A stretch of 64,000 bases of DNA from Cellulomonas sp. Root930 (lineage in GTDB: Bacteria; Actinomycetota; Actinomycetes; Actinomycetales; Cellulomonadaceae): positions 1,343,256 through 1,407,255 of the forward strand of contig LMJI01000001.1 of the NCBI GenBank assembly GCA_001429255.1. The letters are read 5' to 3'. Shown here piece by piece: positions 30,224-37,787 of the stretch; the stretch's first letter is position 1, and each line of letters starts with the position of its first letter. Below the pieces are notes generated by a model. It worked only from the letters and a program-made list of their open reading frames with translations, was not told where the DNA came from and made no database searches. A program made the translations under genes and the position numbers.

Positions 30224-30664
30224 TCACCCGAGATCGCCGGCGGAGCCGCGGAACCAGCCGACGAACGCCTCGCCCGGCTCGCCGAGGTACCGGCGGAACG
30301 CGGAGGGGTGGAGCGTGATCGGCCGCCGGTCCAGCCAGCTCGCCTTCGGCAGGCCGGGGACCCCCTGCGGGACCCGGAGGTAGTCGCTCCGGCCGCTGCG
30401 GTCCTGCGACGTGAACCTCGCGACCTCGCACGTCGTGCCGATCACCGACAGGACGAGCACGGGTCGGTCCTTGCCGCCGGTGCCCTCCTCGAACGGCACC
30501 TGCGCGAACCAGACTTCCCCGGTCCGCGGCCGCATCCCGCGCGGCCGGGTCTGACGCGGCCTGGCCCCCCGGGGGCGGCGCAGCCAGCCGACCAGGAGGA
30601 TGGCGGCGATGACGCCGACGGTGGCCCACGGGTGCTCGGCAGGCAGCTGCGCGATCTCACTCAC
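30224..30664 (-). CDS. Membrane-anchored MazF/PemK-like protein
   Basis: 146 residues. One N-terminal membrane segment (PWATVGVIAAILLVGWL, about residues 12-28) and a basic linker (RRPRGARPRQTRPRGMRPRT) precede the PemK-like barrel: GEVWFAQVPFEEGTGGKDRP, VLVLSVIGTTCEVARFTSQD. MazF/PemK toxins are soluble endoribonucleases paired with an antitoxin. Here no antitoxin gene adjoins and the domain is tethered to the membrane, which suggests a housekeeping or regulatory derivative. Catalytic residues cannot be confirmed by eye. Confidence 0.82.
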   Translation of the reverse strand: MSEIAQLPAEHPWATVGVIAAILLVGWLRRPRGARPRQTRPRGMRPRTGEVWFAQVPFEEGTGGKDRPVLVLSVIGTTCEVARFTSQDRSGRSDYLRVPQGVPGLPKASWLDRRPITLHPSAFRRYLGEPGEAFVGWFRGSAGDLG

Positions 30665-30682
30665 GCGAGCGAGCGTAGGGCC

Positions 30683-31156
30683 TCATTCGTCGGCACGGAC
30701 GGGGGGCGCCTCTGGTGCCCGGACGCCGAGCACGTCGCGTTCGAGCGCGGCCAGCGCCTCGTCGACCACGCCGCGGGTGGCAGTCCGGTGTCCCAGAGGG
30801 AGTGGACGCCGGTACTGCTCGCGTTGCTCGCTCGTCAGGTACCACGGAGGCGCAGAGTTCGACAGCAGGCGGTCCACCGCGGCGACCCTGGCGACCGCGT
30901 CGGGTGAGCCCAGCACCTTGACCCGTAGCAGGAGGAAGCGCAGGTCGCCGACGACCGACGTGTCGGGGGGCACCTCCCGGAGCGCCTCTGTCCTGGCCCG
31001 CTGCAGCACGGGCACGGCCTCGACGTACAGCTCGTACCGCCGCTCGCGACGCCACGCCTCCCGCTGCGCCCGCACGGAGAACCGGTGACTGAGCCACGCA
31101 CCCACCACCACGCCGACGAGGCCGACGACCACGGTCACGGCTGCAGACGTGTCCAC
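30683..31156 (-). CDS. Membrane-anchored helical protein of unknown function
   Basis: 157 residues. A single N-terminal membrane helix (AAVTVVVGLVGVVVGAWLSH) is followed by an amphipathic helical body (RFSVRAQREAWRRERRYELY, VPVLQRARTEALREV). Proteins with this 'VG-x-G-x-x-(I/L)S-x-R' anchor and charged helix are widespread in Actinobacteria and unassigned. It may be co-transcribed with the tethered MazF-like gene 18 nt downstream. Confidence 0.65.
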   Translation of the reverse strand: MDTSAAVTVVVGLVGVVVGAWLSHRFSVRAQREAWRRERRYELYVEAVPVLQRARTEALREVPPDTSVVGDLRFLLLRVKVLGSPDAVARVAAVDRLLSNSAPPWYLTSEQREQYRRPLPLGHRTATRGVVDEALAALERDVLGVRAPEAPPVRADE

Positions 31157-31165
31157 CGGTCCAGG

Positions 31166-32545
31166 CTACGGACCGCGCTCGTCCGCGAACACCTGCGGGC
31201 GCGGCGTCGGGTCTCCGTACCCGCGCAGCCGCGCCCGCACCGAGCGTGCGACGAGCGCGGGGTGCAGCAGCAGCCAGGGCGAGGCCATCACGTGGTACAC
31301 CCGGGCGATCGACAGCTGCGCGAGCTGGTCGCCGTGCGCGCCCATCCGTCCCAGCTCCCGCGTCCAGGCGGAGAACAGGGCGGATGCGCGAGGCACGCGC
31401 CCCCCGGCGGTGGGATAGCGGAGGTCCTCGCTCGTGGCGATCCGCCACGGCAGGTCGACCACCCGGCCGAAACGGCGCAGCAGCCGCCGCGTGCGCAGCG
31501 GGCCGCGGGCCGCGTCGCGCAGGGCCAAAGCCTCGAGCGCCGCGACCGTGACGCCCTGGCCGTAGACCGGGTTGAACGCGCACAGGGCGTCACCGACGAC
31601 GAGCAGCCCGTCCGGCCAGCCGCGCACCCGGTCGTAGTGGTGCCGCTGGTTGCCGGTCTGGCGGTGGATGACGACCTCCGCCTCGGCACGCGCGGCCAGG
31701 TCGTGGAGAGACGGGTCGGGCAGCGAGGCGAGGGTGCCGACGAACGATGCGCGGTCCCGCCCCGGACGACGCGCACCTGCACCGACGGCGGTGACCAGCC
31801 AGGTGTCGCCCTCGACGGGCAGCGCGCTGCCGCCGGACCGGTCCGGGGTCTGCAGCAGCTCGATCCCGTCGACCGTGACCGTCCCCGGAGGCACCGCGAC
31901 GCGGGCGGTGGCGTACCCCACCCGCGCGTCCACCCGCGTGGTGCGCGCCGGACCGACGCCGAGCGCGACCAGCCAGGGCGGCAGCCGCGACGACCGACCC
32001 GACGCGTCGATCACCAGGTCGGCGGGCACCGGGTCGCCGGCCGTGTCCACCCACCAGCGGGGACCGGTCGACGAGCCCCGCCGCAGCCCGGTCACGGCGG
32101 TCCCGTCGCGCAGCTCCACCCCGGCGAGCCGGCAGACGTGGTCGCGCACGACGTGCTCGAACAGCGGCCTGGTCAGCGAGAGGATCTCGTACTGCGGTCC
32201 CCGCGGCGCCCACCCCGACTCACCGAGCCAGGCGATGTACCCGGTGTCGAGCGGCACCGCGCCGGCCGCGCGAAGGTCGGCGTCGACCCCCGGCAGCAGC
32301 TCCTCGACGGCGAGGAGCCCGCGGTGCAGGAACACGTGCGGCTGCCGGCCCTGGGGGACGCCCGGACGCGGTTCCGGCCCGACGGGAAGCGCGTCGCGTT
32401 CCAGCACGGTGACCGACCGTCCCGGGCTGGCGAGCGCCGCCGCGGCGAGGAGCCCCGCGATGCTCCCGCCGACCACGACCACACGCCGGACCTGCTCCCG
32501 CTCCCGCACGCCGGCCCCCTCAGCCTCGGACTGCGAGACCAGCAT
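31166..32545 (-). CDS. FAD-dependent monooxygenase/oxidoreductase
   Basis: 459 residues. Dinucleotide motif VRRVVVVGGSIAGLLAAAAL near the N-terminus, the DG-type motif PADLVIDASGRSSRLPPWLV, and the second FAD motif LLVVGDALCAFNPVYGQGVT. These define the PHBH-fold (class A) flavoprotein group, close to 2-polyprenyl-6-methoxyphenol hydroxylase-like proteins of Actinobacteria. Substrate not predictable. The start is uncertain: the first ~18 residues precede the Rossmann strand and a later start is possible. Confidence 0.88.
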   Translation of the reverse strand: MLVSQSEAEGAGVREREQVRRVVVVGGSIAGLLAAAALASPGRSVTVLERDALPVGPEPRPGVPQGRQPHVFLHRGLLAVEELLPGVDADLRAAGAVPLDTGYIAWLGESGWAPRGPQYEILSLTRPLFEHVVRDHVCRLAGVELRDGTAVTGLRRGSSTGPRWWVDTAGDPVPADLVIDASGRSSRLPPWLVALGVGPARTTRVDARVGYATARVAVPPGTVTVDGIELLQTPDRSGGSALPVEGDTWLVTAVGAGARRPGRDRASFVGTLASLPDPSLHDLAARAEAEVVIHRQTGNQRHHYDRVRGWPDGLLVVGDALCAFNPVYGQGVTVAALEALALRDAARGPLRTRRLLRRFGRVVDLPWRIATSEDLRYPTAGGRVPRASALFSAWTRELGRMGAHGDQLAQLSIARVYHVMASPWLLLHPALVARSVRARLRGYGDPTPRPQVFADERGP

Positions 32546-32573
32546 GCCGCCGGGGCGGACCCTGCGGCGAGGG

Positions 32574-33128
32574 TCACCGCACCGGCACGGCCTCCCGGAG
32601 GAGTGGGACGAGCGCGAGAGCCGGTGCCGGGTCGGACGCCAGCCGCGCGTGCGTCTCGACGTGGTACCTGTTGGAGCCGTACCGGAGCTTCGCGCGCTGG
32701 ATCCCCTCGGCGGAGAACCCGGCGGCGGAGGCCACCCGGCAGGACGCGGGGTTGTTCACGCGGTGCCCGAGCTCGAGCCGGAACAGGCCGAGCGTCTCGA
32801 ACGCGTAGGCGGCGACCGTGGCGAGCGCGCGGGACGCCAGGCCGTGGCCACGGCGGCTGGCCGACACCCAGTACGACGCCCACGCGGTGTCGTGCCGGCG
32901 CTCGATGTGGCTGAGGGCGACGTGGCCGACGGCGGTCCCGTCGACGCGGATCGCGAACGTGATCGTCCCCTCGTCGTGGCCGAGGTACCGCTCGATGTAG
33001 CTGCGGGCGGCCTCGGGCGTGCCGAGCGCCTCGTCGCCGAGCTGGACCGCGAGATCGGGACTGTCCCGCACGGCGGCGGCGAGGGCCTCGTCGTCGTCGG
33101 TCGACCACGGGCTGAGCGTCACGTTCAT
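32574..33128 (-). CDS. RimJ/RimL-type GNAT acetyltransferase
   Basis: 184 residues, ATG 33128 overlapping the PIN gene stop (ATGA). TFAIRVDGTAVGHVALSHIE, then YWVSASRRGHGLASRALATV with the P-loop RRGHGLAS, and FRLELGHRVNNPASCRVASA (typical 'NxxS' segment), FSAEGIQRAKLRYGSNRY. Acetylates an amine, in many homologs a protein N-terminus or an antibiotic. Coupling to a PIN-domain gene is odd, since toxin genes of that kind usually follow an antitoxin gene, not a GNAT. Confidence 0.88.
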   Translation of the reverse strand: MNVTLSPWSTDDDEALAAAVRDSPDLAVQLGDEALGTPEAARSYIERYLGHDEGTITFAIRVDGTAVGHVALSHIERRHDTAWASYWVSASRRGHGLASRALATVAAYAFETLGLFRLELGHRVNNPASCRVASAAGFSAEGIQRAKLRYGSNRYHVETHARLASDPAPALALVPLLREAVPVR

Positions 33129-33532
33129 GCGGCGGGGTCCAGCAGCGCCTCGAACGGCGCCGTCGCGACGACACCCTCGACGGCGCGCGCCAGGCCGTCG
33201 TCGAGGGTCACCAGGGCGTCGGCCTGCAGCCGCGTGAGCGCGACGTACTCGGCCGCGTAGGTCGACTCCCAGCCTAGCTCGTCGGCGATCTTCCAGGCCG
33301 TGTTCCGCAGGACGCCGTCGCCGAGGAGCCGGATCGACATCCGGTTCAGGCGCGCGAGGCGCTCGCGGGCCTCCGCGGACGTGAGGTCACCGCGGTGGAC
33401 GGCCTCGTGCATCGCGGACAGCGCCTGCGAGCGCAGCAGGGTCGGGGCCAGCAGCTCGTGGGCCACGGGCACCGGGGTGTCGATCGCCGCCAGCCGGAGC
33501 GCGGCGGCGGCGTCGACGACGAAGCGGGTCAT
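33125..33532 (-). CDS. Orphan VapC-like PIN-domain protein
   Basis: 135 residues from ATG 33532. PIN layout: TRFVVDAAAALRLAA (first acidic residue), LLRSQALSAMHEAVHRGDLT (the usual Glu of this helix is replaced by Gln/Ser-rich sequence), AAEYVALTRLQADALVTLDD (third acidic cluster, Y/EY-x-A...TLD). PIN domains are Mg-dependent ribonucleases. No VapB-type antitoxin precedes it; upstream is the divergent Ddn-like gene. It is coupled downstream to a GNAT gene. It could be an orphan toxin with a trans-acting antitoxin or a non-toxic nuclease. Confidence 0.8.
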   Translation of the reverse strand: MTRFVVDAAAALRLAAIDTPVPVAHELLAPTLLRSQALSAMHEAVHRGDLTSAEARERLARLNRMSIRLLGDGVLRNTAWKIADELGWESTYAAEYVALTRLQADALVTLDDGLARAVEGVVATAPFEALLDPAA

Positions 33533-33541
33533 CGGAGAATC

Positions 33542-33559
33542 GTCGCACCGCGGTGCGAC
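33542..33559. promoter_or_regulatory. 18-bp perfect palindrome in a divergent promoter
   Basis: GTCGCACCG / CGGTGCGAC, perfectly symmetrical, between the PIN gene start (33532) and the Ddn-like gene start (33598). A likely operator for an unidentified dimeric regulator acting on both directions. Confidence 0.6.
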
Positions 33560-33597
33560 ACGTGCTCTCATCGAGACATGTTCCTGAGACGCCGACC

Positions 33598-34026
33598 ATG
33601 ACCAGCACCGTCCTCATGCGGTCCCTGAGCTGGCTGCACCGCGCCCTCCTCCGGCTCACGCGCGGTCGCTTCGGTGGCGAGCTGGTGGGGCTGCCGTCGC
33701 TCGAGCTGGTGACGATCGGACGCCGGTCGGGCAGGCCGCGGTCGTCGATGCTGACCGCGCCGGTGACCCTGGGGGAGACGTTCGTGATCGTGGCGTCCGC
33801 CGGCGGGAACGACGACCACCCGTCGTGGTTCCTCAACCTGCGCGACCACCCGCAGGTGCACGTGGCGGTCGGCGGCGGACCGGCTCGCCCGATGCTCGCG
33901 AGGGTGGCGACGACGGACGAGCGCGACCGGCTGTGGCCGCGGATCGTCGAGGCGCTGCCCAACTACGCGCGGTACCAGGAGCGGACGTCCCGCGTGATCC
34001 CCGTGGTCCTGCTGGAACCGGTCTGA
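33598..34026 (+). CDS. Deazaflavin (F420)-dependent nitroreductase family protein
   Basis: 142 residues from ATG 33598. Ddn-like split-barrel: LELVTIGRRSGRPRSSMLTA, GGNDDHPSWFLNLRDHPQVH (signature 'xxHPxWxxNLxAxPxV') and RLWPRIVEALPNYARYQERT ending IPVVLLEPV. Family members use F420H2 for quinone or nitro reduction, or have unknown roles. Single gene, ending 29 nt before the AAA ATPase. Confidence 0.9.
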   Translation: MTSTVLMRSLSWLHRALLRLTRGRFGGELVGLPSLELVTIGRRSGRPRSSMLTAPVTLGETFVIVASAGGNDDHPSWFLNLRDHPQVHVAVGGGPARPMLARVATTDERDRLWPRIVEALPNYARYQERTSRVIPVVLLEPV

Positions 34027-34055
34027 GCGTCGGCGCCCGCCGCTATGGTCGCGCC

Positions 34056-35162
34056 ATGATCCGGACGCTGGCGGTCGAGGGGTACCGCAGCCTGCGGTCG
34101 CTGGTGCTCGGCCTCGACGACCTCACGGTGGTCACCGGCGCCAACGGGAGCGGCAAGACGAGCGTCTACCGGGCGCTCCGCCTGCTCGCCGAGGTGGCCC
34201 GTGACGGCGCCGTCTCGTCGCTGGCCCGCGAGGGCGGGATGCGGTCGGCCATGCACGCCGGCCGGCGCGCCGGGGGACCCGTCGCTGTCCGGCTGGGCAT
34301 CGCCACGGAGGACCTCTCGTACGCGATCGACCTGGGCCTGCCGCAGCTGGGTCCGTTCATGCTCGACCCGGAGATCAAGTCCGAGGTGGTGTGGGCCGGT
34401 CCCGTGCTGCGGCCGTCGACGGTCCTGACCGAGCGCACCGGGTCGCGGATCCGCACGCGGGACGACGCCGGCTCGTGGACGACGGTCCCGCTCACGGTCG
34501 GCGATCACGAGTCGGTCATGGCGCTCCTGGCCGACCCCGCCGCGACGCCCGACCTGTTCGCGCTGCGGGAGCAGGCCCGCCGCTGGCGGTTCTACGACCA
34601 CCTGCGCACCGACGCCGACTCCCCGGCGCGGCGGCCGGGGATCGCGACGTTCACGCCGGTGCTCGCCGCCACCGGCGACGACCTGGCCGCCGCCCTGCTG
34701 ACGATCGACCGCGTGGGCGACGCGGACGGGCTGCAGGCGTCGGTCGACGTGGCGTTCCCGGGCTCGCGCCTGGTGGTCACGGAGGACGACGACGGAGTCT
34801 GCCGCGTCGCCATGACCCAGCCGGGGCTGCGTCGGCCCTTGTCCGCCGCCGAGCTGTCCGACGGCACGCTGACGTTCCTGCTGCTGGTCGCGGCCGCGCA
34901 CGCCACCCGACCGCCGGACCTGCTCGTCCTCAACGAGCCCGAGTCGAGCCTGCACCCGAGCCTCATGCCGGCCGTCGGCGCCCTCGTCGCGTCGGCGGCG
35001 GAACGGTCGCAGGTGCTCGTCGTCACCCACTCCGGGGACCTGGTCCGGGCTCTGCGCGGCGCGGGAGCGACGACGATCGAGCTCACCAAGGGCGGCGGCG
35101 CGACGTCGGTGGACGGCGCCGGGGTGCTCGACGGCCCGGCGTGGACGTGGCCGACGCGCTGA
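34056..35162 (+). CDS. AAA family (RecF/SMC-like) ATPase
   Basis: 368 residues. Walker A VVTGANGSGKTSVYRALRLL near residue 30, signature-like AAELSDGTLTFLLLVAAAHA, Walker B LLVLNEPESSLHPSLMPAVG (LNEPE, Asn where the usual Asp stands), and VLVVTHSGDLVRALRG for the switch His. This head-only form with a short middle insert is the AAA_21-type 'predicted ATPase'. Its role is unknown; related ATPases occur in anti-phage systems with a nuclease partner, but no nuclease gene adjoins here. A second member of a related ATPase group is cut at the window end. Confidence 0.87.
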   Translation: MIRTLAVEGYRSLRSLVLGLDDLTVVTGANGSGKTSVYRALRLLAEVARDGAVSSLAREGGMRSAMHAGRRAGGPVAVRLGIATEDLSYAIDLGLPQLGPFMLDPEIKSEVVWAGPVLRPSTVLTERTGSRIRTRDDAGSWTTVPLTVGDHESVMALLADPAATPDLFALREQARRWRFYDHLRTDADSPARRPGIATFTPVLAATGDDLAAALLTIDRVGDADGLQASVDVAFPGSRLVVTEDDDGVCRVAMTQPGLRRPLSAAELSDGTLTFLLLVAAAHATRPPDLLVLNEPESSLHPSLMPAVGALVASAAERSQVLVVTHSGDLVRALRGAGATTIELTKGGGATSVDGAGVLDGPAWTWPTR

Positions 35163-35287
35163 GCCGCATGAGGACGGTCACGCTCACGCTCCCGTCCGGT
35201 GCTCTCGTGCACCACTGGAGCAGCGGTGAGCTGCGCGGCTCGCTGAGGGGTGTGGCCGACCCGGGTGCGGTGGCAACCTAGGGCGGC

Positions 35288-35905
35288 ATGAGCGTGTCGC
35301 GGGAGGCGTACTGGGACGACCAGGCGGCGACCTACGACCGCACGACCGCGTTCCTCGAACCCCGGTTGTTCGCCCCGGCGCGGCAGTGGATCGCTGACCG
35401 CGTCACGGGCCGCACCCTCGAGGTGGGCGTCGGCACGGGCGCCAACCTGCCGTACTACGCCGACCGCGTCACCGATCTCACGCTCACCGACGTCAGCGCC
35501 GCCATGCTCCGCGCTGCCTCGGCGCGGGCGCGGGCAGTCGGAGTCCCGGCACGCGTGGTGCAGGCCGACTCGGCGCACCTGGACCTGCCGGACCACTCGT
35601 TCGACACGGTGGTGAGCACCCTTGCCCTGTGCTGCGTGGACGACGAGCTCGCCGTGCTGCGTGAGCTCGCGCGCGTGCTGCGTCCGGGCGGTCTGCTGCT
35701 GATGGCGGACCACGTGGAGTCGTCGGCCTGGCTCGGACGCGGGGTGCAGGGGGTGCTCGAGCGCATCTCGCCTCGTCGCGCAGGGGAGCACTTCCGCCGA
35801 CGCCCCCTGCTGCTGCTGGAGCCGGCGGGGCTGGAGCTCGTCGAGAGCGCCGCGTCGCGCTGGCGGCTGGTCGAGCGGCTGTCGGCGAAACTCGTCGGGA
35901 CGTGA
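35288..35905 (+). CDS. Class I SAM-dependent methyltransferase (UbiE-like)
   Basis: 205 residues. YWDDQAATYDRTTAFLEPRL, motif I GRTLEVGVGTGANLPYYADR, TLTDVSAAMLRAASARARAV, LDLPDHSFDTVVSTLALCCV and LRPGGLLLMADHVESS. This is the METTL7/phospholipid-type pattern found in small actinobacterial methyltransferases. Substrate unknown. It ends one base before the predicted ECF42 promoter of module 2. The 125 nt before its start hold only a short open frame that I do not support. Confidence 0.9.
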   Translation: MSVSREAYWDDQAATYDRTTAFLEPRLFAPARQWIADRVTGRTLEVGVGTGANLPYYADRVTDLTLTDVSAAMLRAASARARAVGVPARVVQADSAHLDLPDHSFDTVVSTLALCCVDDELAVLRELARVLRPGGLLLMADHVESSAWLGRGVQGVLERISPRRAGEHFRRRPLLLLEPAGLELVESAASRWRLVERLSAKLVGT

Positions 35906-35933
35906 TGTCGATCCGGCGGTTCCGCCGCTCGAC
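35906..35933 (+). promoter_or_regulatory. Predicted ECF42 promoter, module 2
   Basis: TGTCGA (35906-35911), 18-nt spacer, CGAC (35930-35933), 48 nt before the GTG at 35981. Same -35 as module 1, different -10 and a one-base longer spacer. The -35 box starts right after the stop codon of the methyltransferase. Confidence 0.6.
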
Positions 35934-35980
35934 TGGCAGGTGAGAGGGTCCGAAGGGGGCCCCGGACACAGGAGACGACC

Positions 35981-36400
35981 GTGAAGTACATGCTGATCAT
36001 GCGCGCGACCGACGAGGCGCTCGAGTCGTTCCAGAACGTCGACTTCGAGCAGATCATGGAGGCGATGGGCCGGTTCAACGACGAGATGGTCTCCGCCGGC
36101 GTCCTCGTGGCGGCCGAGGGCCTGGACGACGCGGCCGACGGGGTCGTCATCGACTTCTCCTCGCAGCCGCCCGTCGTCAGCGACGGCCCGTACGGGGAGA
36201 CCAAGGAGCTGTTCGGCGGCTTCTGGATCCTCGACGTCGCGTCCAAGGAGGAGGCCGTCGAGTGGGCCAAGCGCGCCCCGATGACCGGCCCCGGCCAGAA
36301 GACCGAGATCCGCCGGGTGACGAGCATCGAGGAGTTCCCGCAGGACAACGAGTGGATCCAGAAGGAGCGGGCGTGGCGCGAGCGGACGGGCCAGCTCTGA
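35981..36400 (+). CDS. YCII-related DGPF-family protein (module 2)
   Basis: 139 residues, GTG start with AGGAGA ribosome site. MKYMLIMRATDEALESFQNV, then VVSDGPYGETKELFGGFWIL (DGPY signature) and RAPMTGPGQKTEIRRVTSIE. The 'PMTGPGQ-EIR' C-terminus, including a longer charged tail (DNEWIQKERAWRERTGQL), is the subclass most often paired with ECF42. The sigma factor gene follows after 23 nt. A ~22-bp segment containing the stop region (GCCAGCTCTGACC) is repeated 53 bp further on, inside the sigma factor start. Confidence 0.9.
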   Translation: MKYMLIMRATDEALESFQNVDFEQIMEAMGRFNDEMVSAGVLVAAEGLDDAADGVVIDFSSQPPVVSDGPYGETKELFGGFWILDVASKEEAVEWAKRAPMTGPGQKTEIRRVTSIEEFPQDNEWIQKERAWRERTGQL

Positions 36401-36423
36401 CCGATGGGAAGGCGAGCGAACCC

Positions 36424-37695
36424 ATGGCCGGAGCGGAGCGGCCAGCTCTGACCCGCTCCGGTTCCGGTCGCGACGCGGTCGAGGCCGTCTGGCGGATCGA
36501 GTCGGCGCGCATCGTCGCCACCCTGGCCCGGTTCACCGGGGACTTCCCGCTCGCGGAGGACCTGGCCCAGGAGGCGCTGGCCGCGGCGCTCGTGGCGTGG
36601 CCGCGCGACGGCGTCCCGAGCAACCCCGCCGGCTGGCTGCTCACGGTGGGTCGTCGGCGCGCGATCGACGCCTACCGACGCCGGTCGGCGCTCGACGAGC
36701 GGTACACCCTCCTCGCCCGCGACCTGGGCGAGGAGGGTGCCGACGACTGGGACCCCGACCGGATCGACGACGACGTGCTGGCGCTGATGTTCACCGCGTG
36801 CCACCCGGTGCTCTCGCGGGAGGCCCAGCTCACGATGACGCTCCGGGTGGTCGGCGGCCTGACCAGCGACGAGATCGCCCGTGCGCTCCTGGTGCCCACC
36901 GCCACGGTCCAGGCACGGATCACCCGCGCCAAGAAGACGCTCGCGGCGGCACAGGTCCCGTTCGACGTGCCGCCCGCCGACGAGCGCCGCGCCCGCCTCG
37001 GCTCGGTGCTGCACGTCCTGTACCTCGTGTTCACCGAGGGCTCGTCGGCCACGTCCGGCGCCGACTGGATCCGGGCCGACCTGGCCCACGAGGCGATCCG
37101 GCAGACCCGCGTCCTGGCGCGGCTGGTGCCCGACGAGCCCGAGGTGCACGGGCTGCTCGCCCTGCTGGAGCTCACCGCCGCCCGGTTCCCCGCGCGGGTG
37201 CGCGACGACGGCGAGCCGGTGCTGCTCGAGGCGCAGGACCGCCGGCGGTGGGACCGTGCGGCGATCCGGCGCGGGCGGGCAGCGCTGGCCACCGCCGGCC
37301 GTGTGGGTCGTGGGCTCGGTGCGTACGGCGTCCAGGCGGCGATCGCCGAGTGCCACGCGGTCGCCCCGTCCGTGGAGGCGACCGACTGGGAGCGGATCGT
37401 GGTGCTGTACGAGGCGCTCGGTCGCCTTGCCCCGTCCCCCGTGGTGGAGCTCAACCGGGCGGTGGCGGTGTCGATGGCGCAGGGGCCGGCGGCGGCGCTC
37501 CCGCTGGTCGACGAGCTCGTCGCGACGGACCGGCTCTCCGGCTCGCACCTGCTGCCGAGCGTCCGCGGCGAGCTGCTCACCCGGTTGGGCCGGACCGACG
37601 AGGCCCGGCGTGAGCTGGAGCTCGCGGTGCGGCTGTGCGGGAACGCGCGGGAGCGAGGGTTGCTCGAGGGCAAGCTCGCCGCGCTGACGCACTGA
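36424..37695 (+). CDS. ECF42-type sigma factor with C-terminal extension (module 2)
   Basis: 423 residues from ATG 36424 (GGAAGG upstream). Region 2: FPLAEDLAQEALAAALVAWP, SNPAGWLLTVGRRRAIDAYR. Region 4: LTSDEIARALLVPTATVQAR. The C-terminal extension has LGSVLHVLYLVFTEGSSATS, ADLAHEAIRQTRVLARLVPD, and the conserved SPVVELNRAVAVSMAQGPAA followed by TPR-like helices. No anti-sigma gene is adjacent. It is expected to read the promoter at 35906 and others in the genome. Confidence 0.93.
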   Translation: MAGAERPALTRSGSGRDAVEAVWRIESARIVATLARFTGDFPLAEDLAQEALAAALVAWPRDGVPSNPAGWLLTVGRRRAIDAYRRRSALDERYTLLARDLGEEGADDWDPDRIDDDVLALMFTACHPVLSREAQLTMTLRVVGGLTSDEIARALLVPTATVQARITRAKKTLAAAQVPFDVPPADERRARLGSVLHVLYLVFTEGSSATSGADWIRADLAHEAIRQTRVLARLVPDEPEVHGLLALLELTAARFPARVRDDGEPVLLEAQDRRRWDRAAIRRGRAALATAGRVGRGLGAYGVQAAIAECHAVAPSVEATDWERIVVLYEALGRLAPSPVVELNRAVAVSMAQGPAAALPLVDELVATDRLSGSHLLPSVRGELLTRLGRTDEARRELELAVRLCGNARERGLLEGKLAALTH

Positions 37696-37787
37696 ACTGC
37701 CCATACGGTCCCTGCGGAAACGCTACGGTGCACGCGACCGGGCGCAGTGCTCGTTCCTCGCGTCCGAGCGTCAAGGGGCACACCGAC

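Noticed and set aside
34056-35162. AAA ATPase as half of a Gabija- or OLD-type defence system
   Set aside because: No TOPRIM domain or neighbouring UvrD-like or nuclease gene. The flanking genes are a Ddn-like protein and a methyltransferase of small-molecule type.
35168-35281. 37-codon frame between the AAA ATPase and the methyltransferase
   Set aside because: Begins MRTVTLTLPSG but has no ribosome site, family resemblance or conserved context that I can support.
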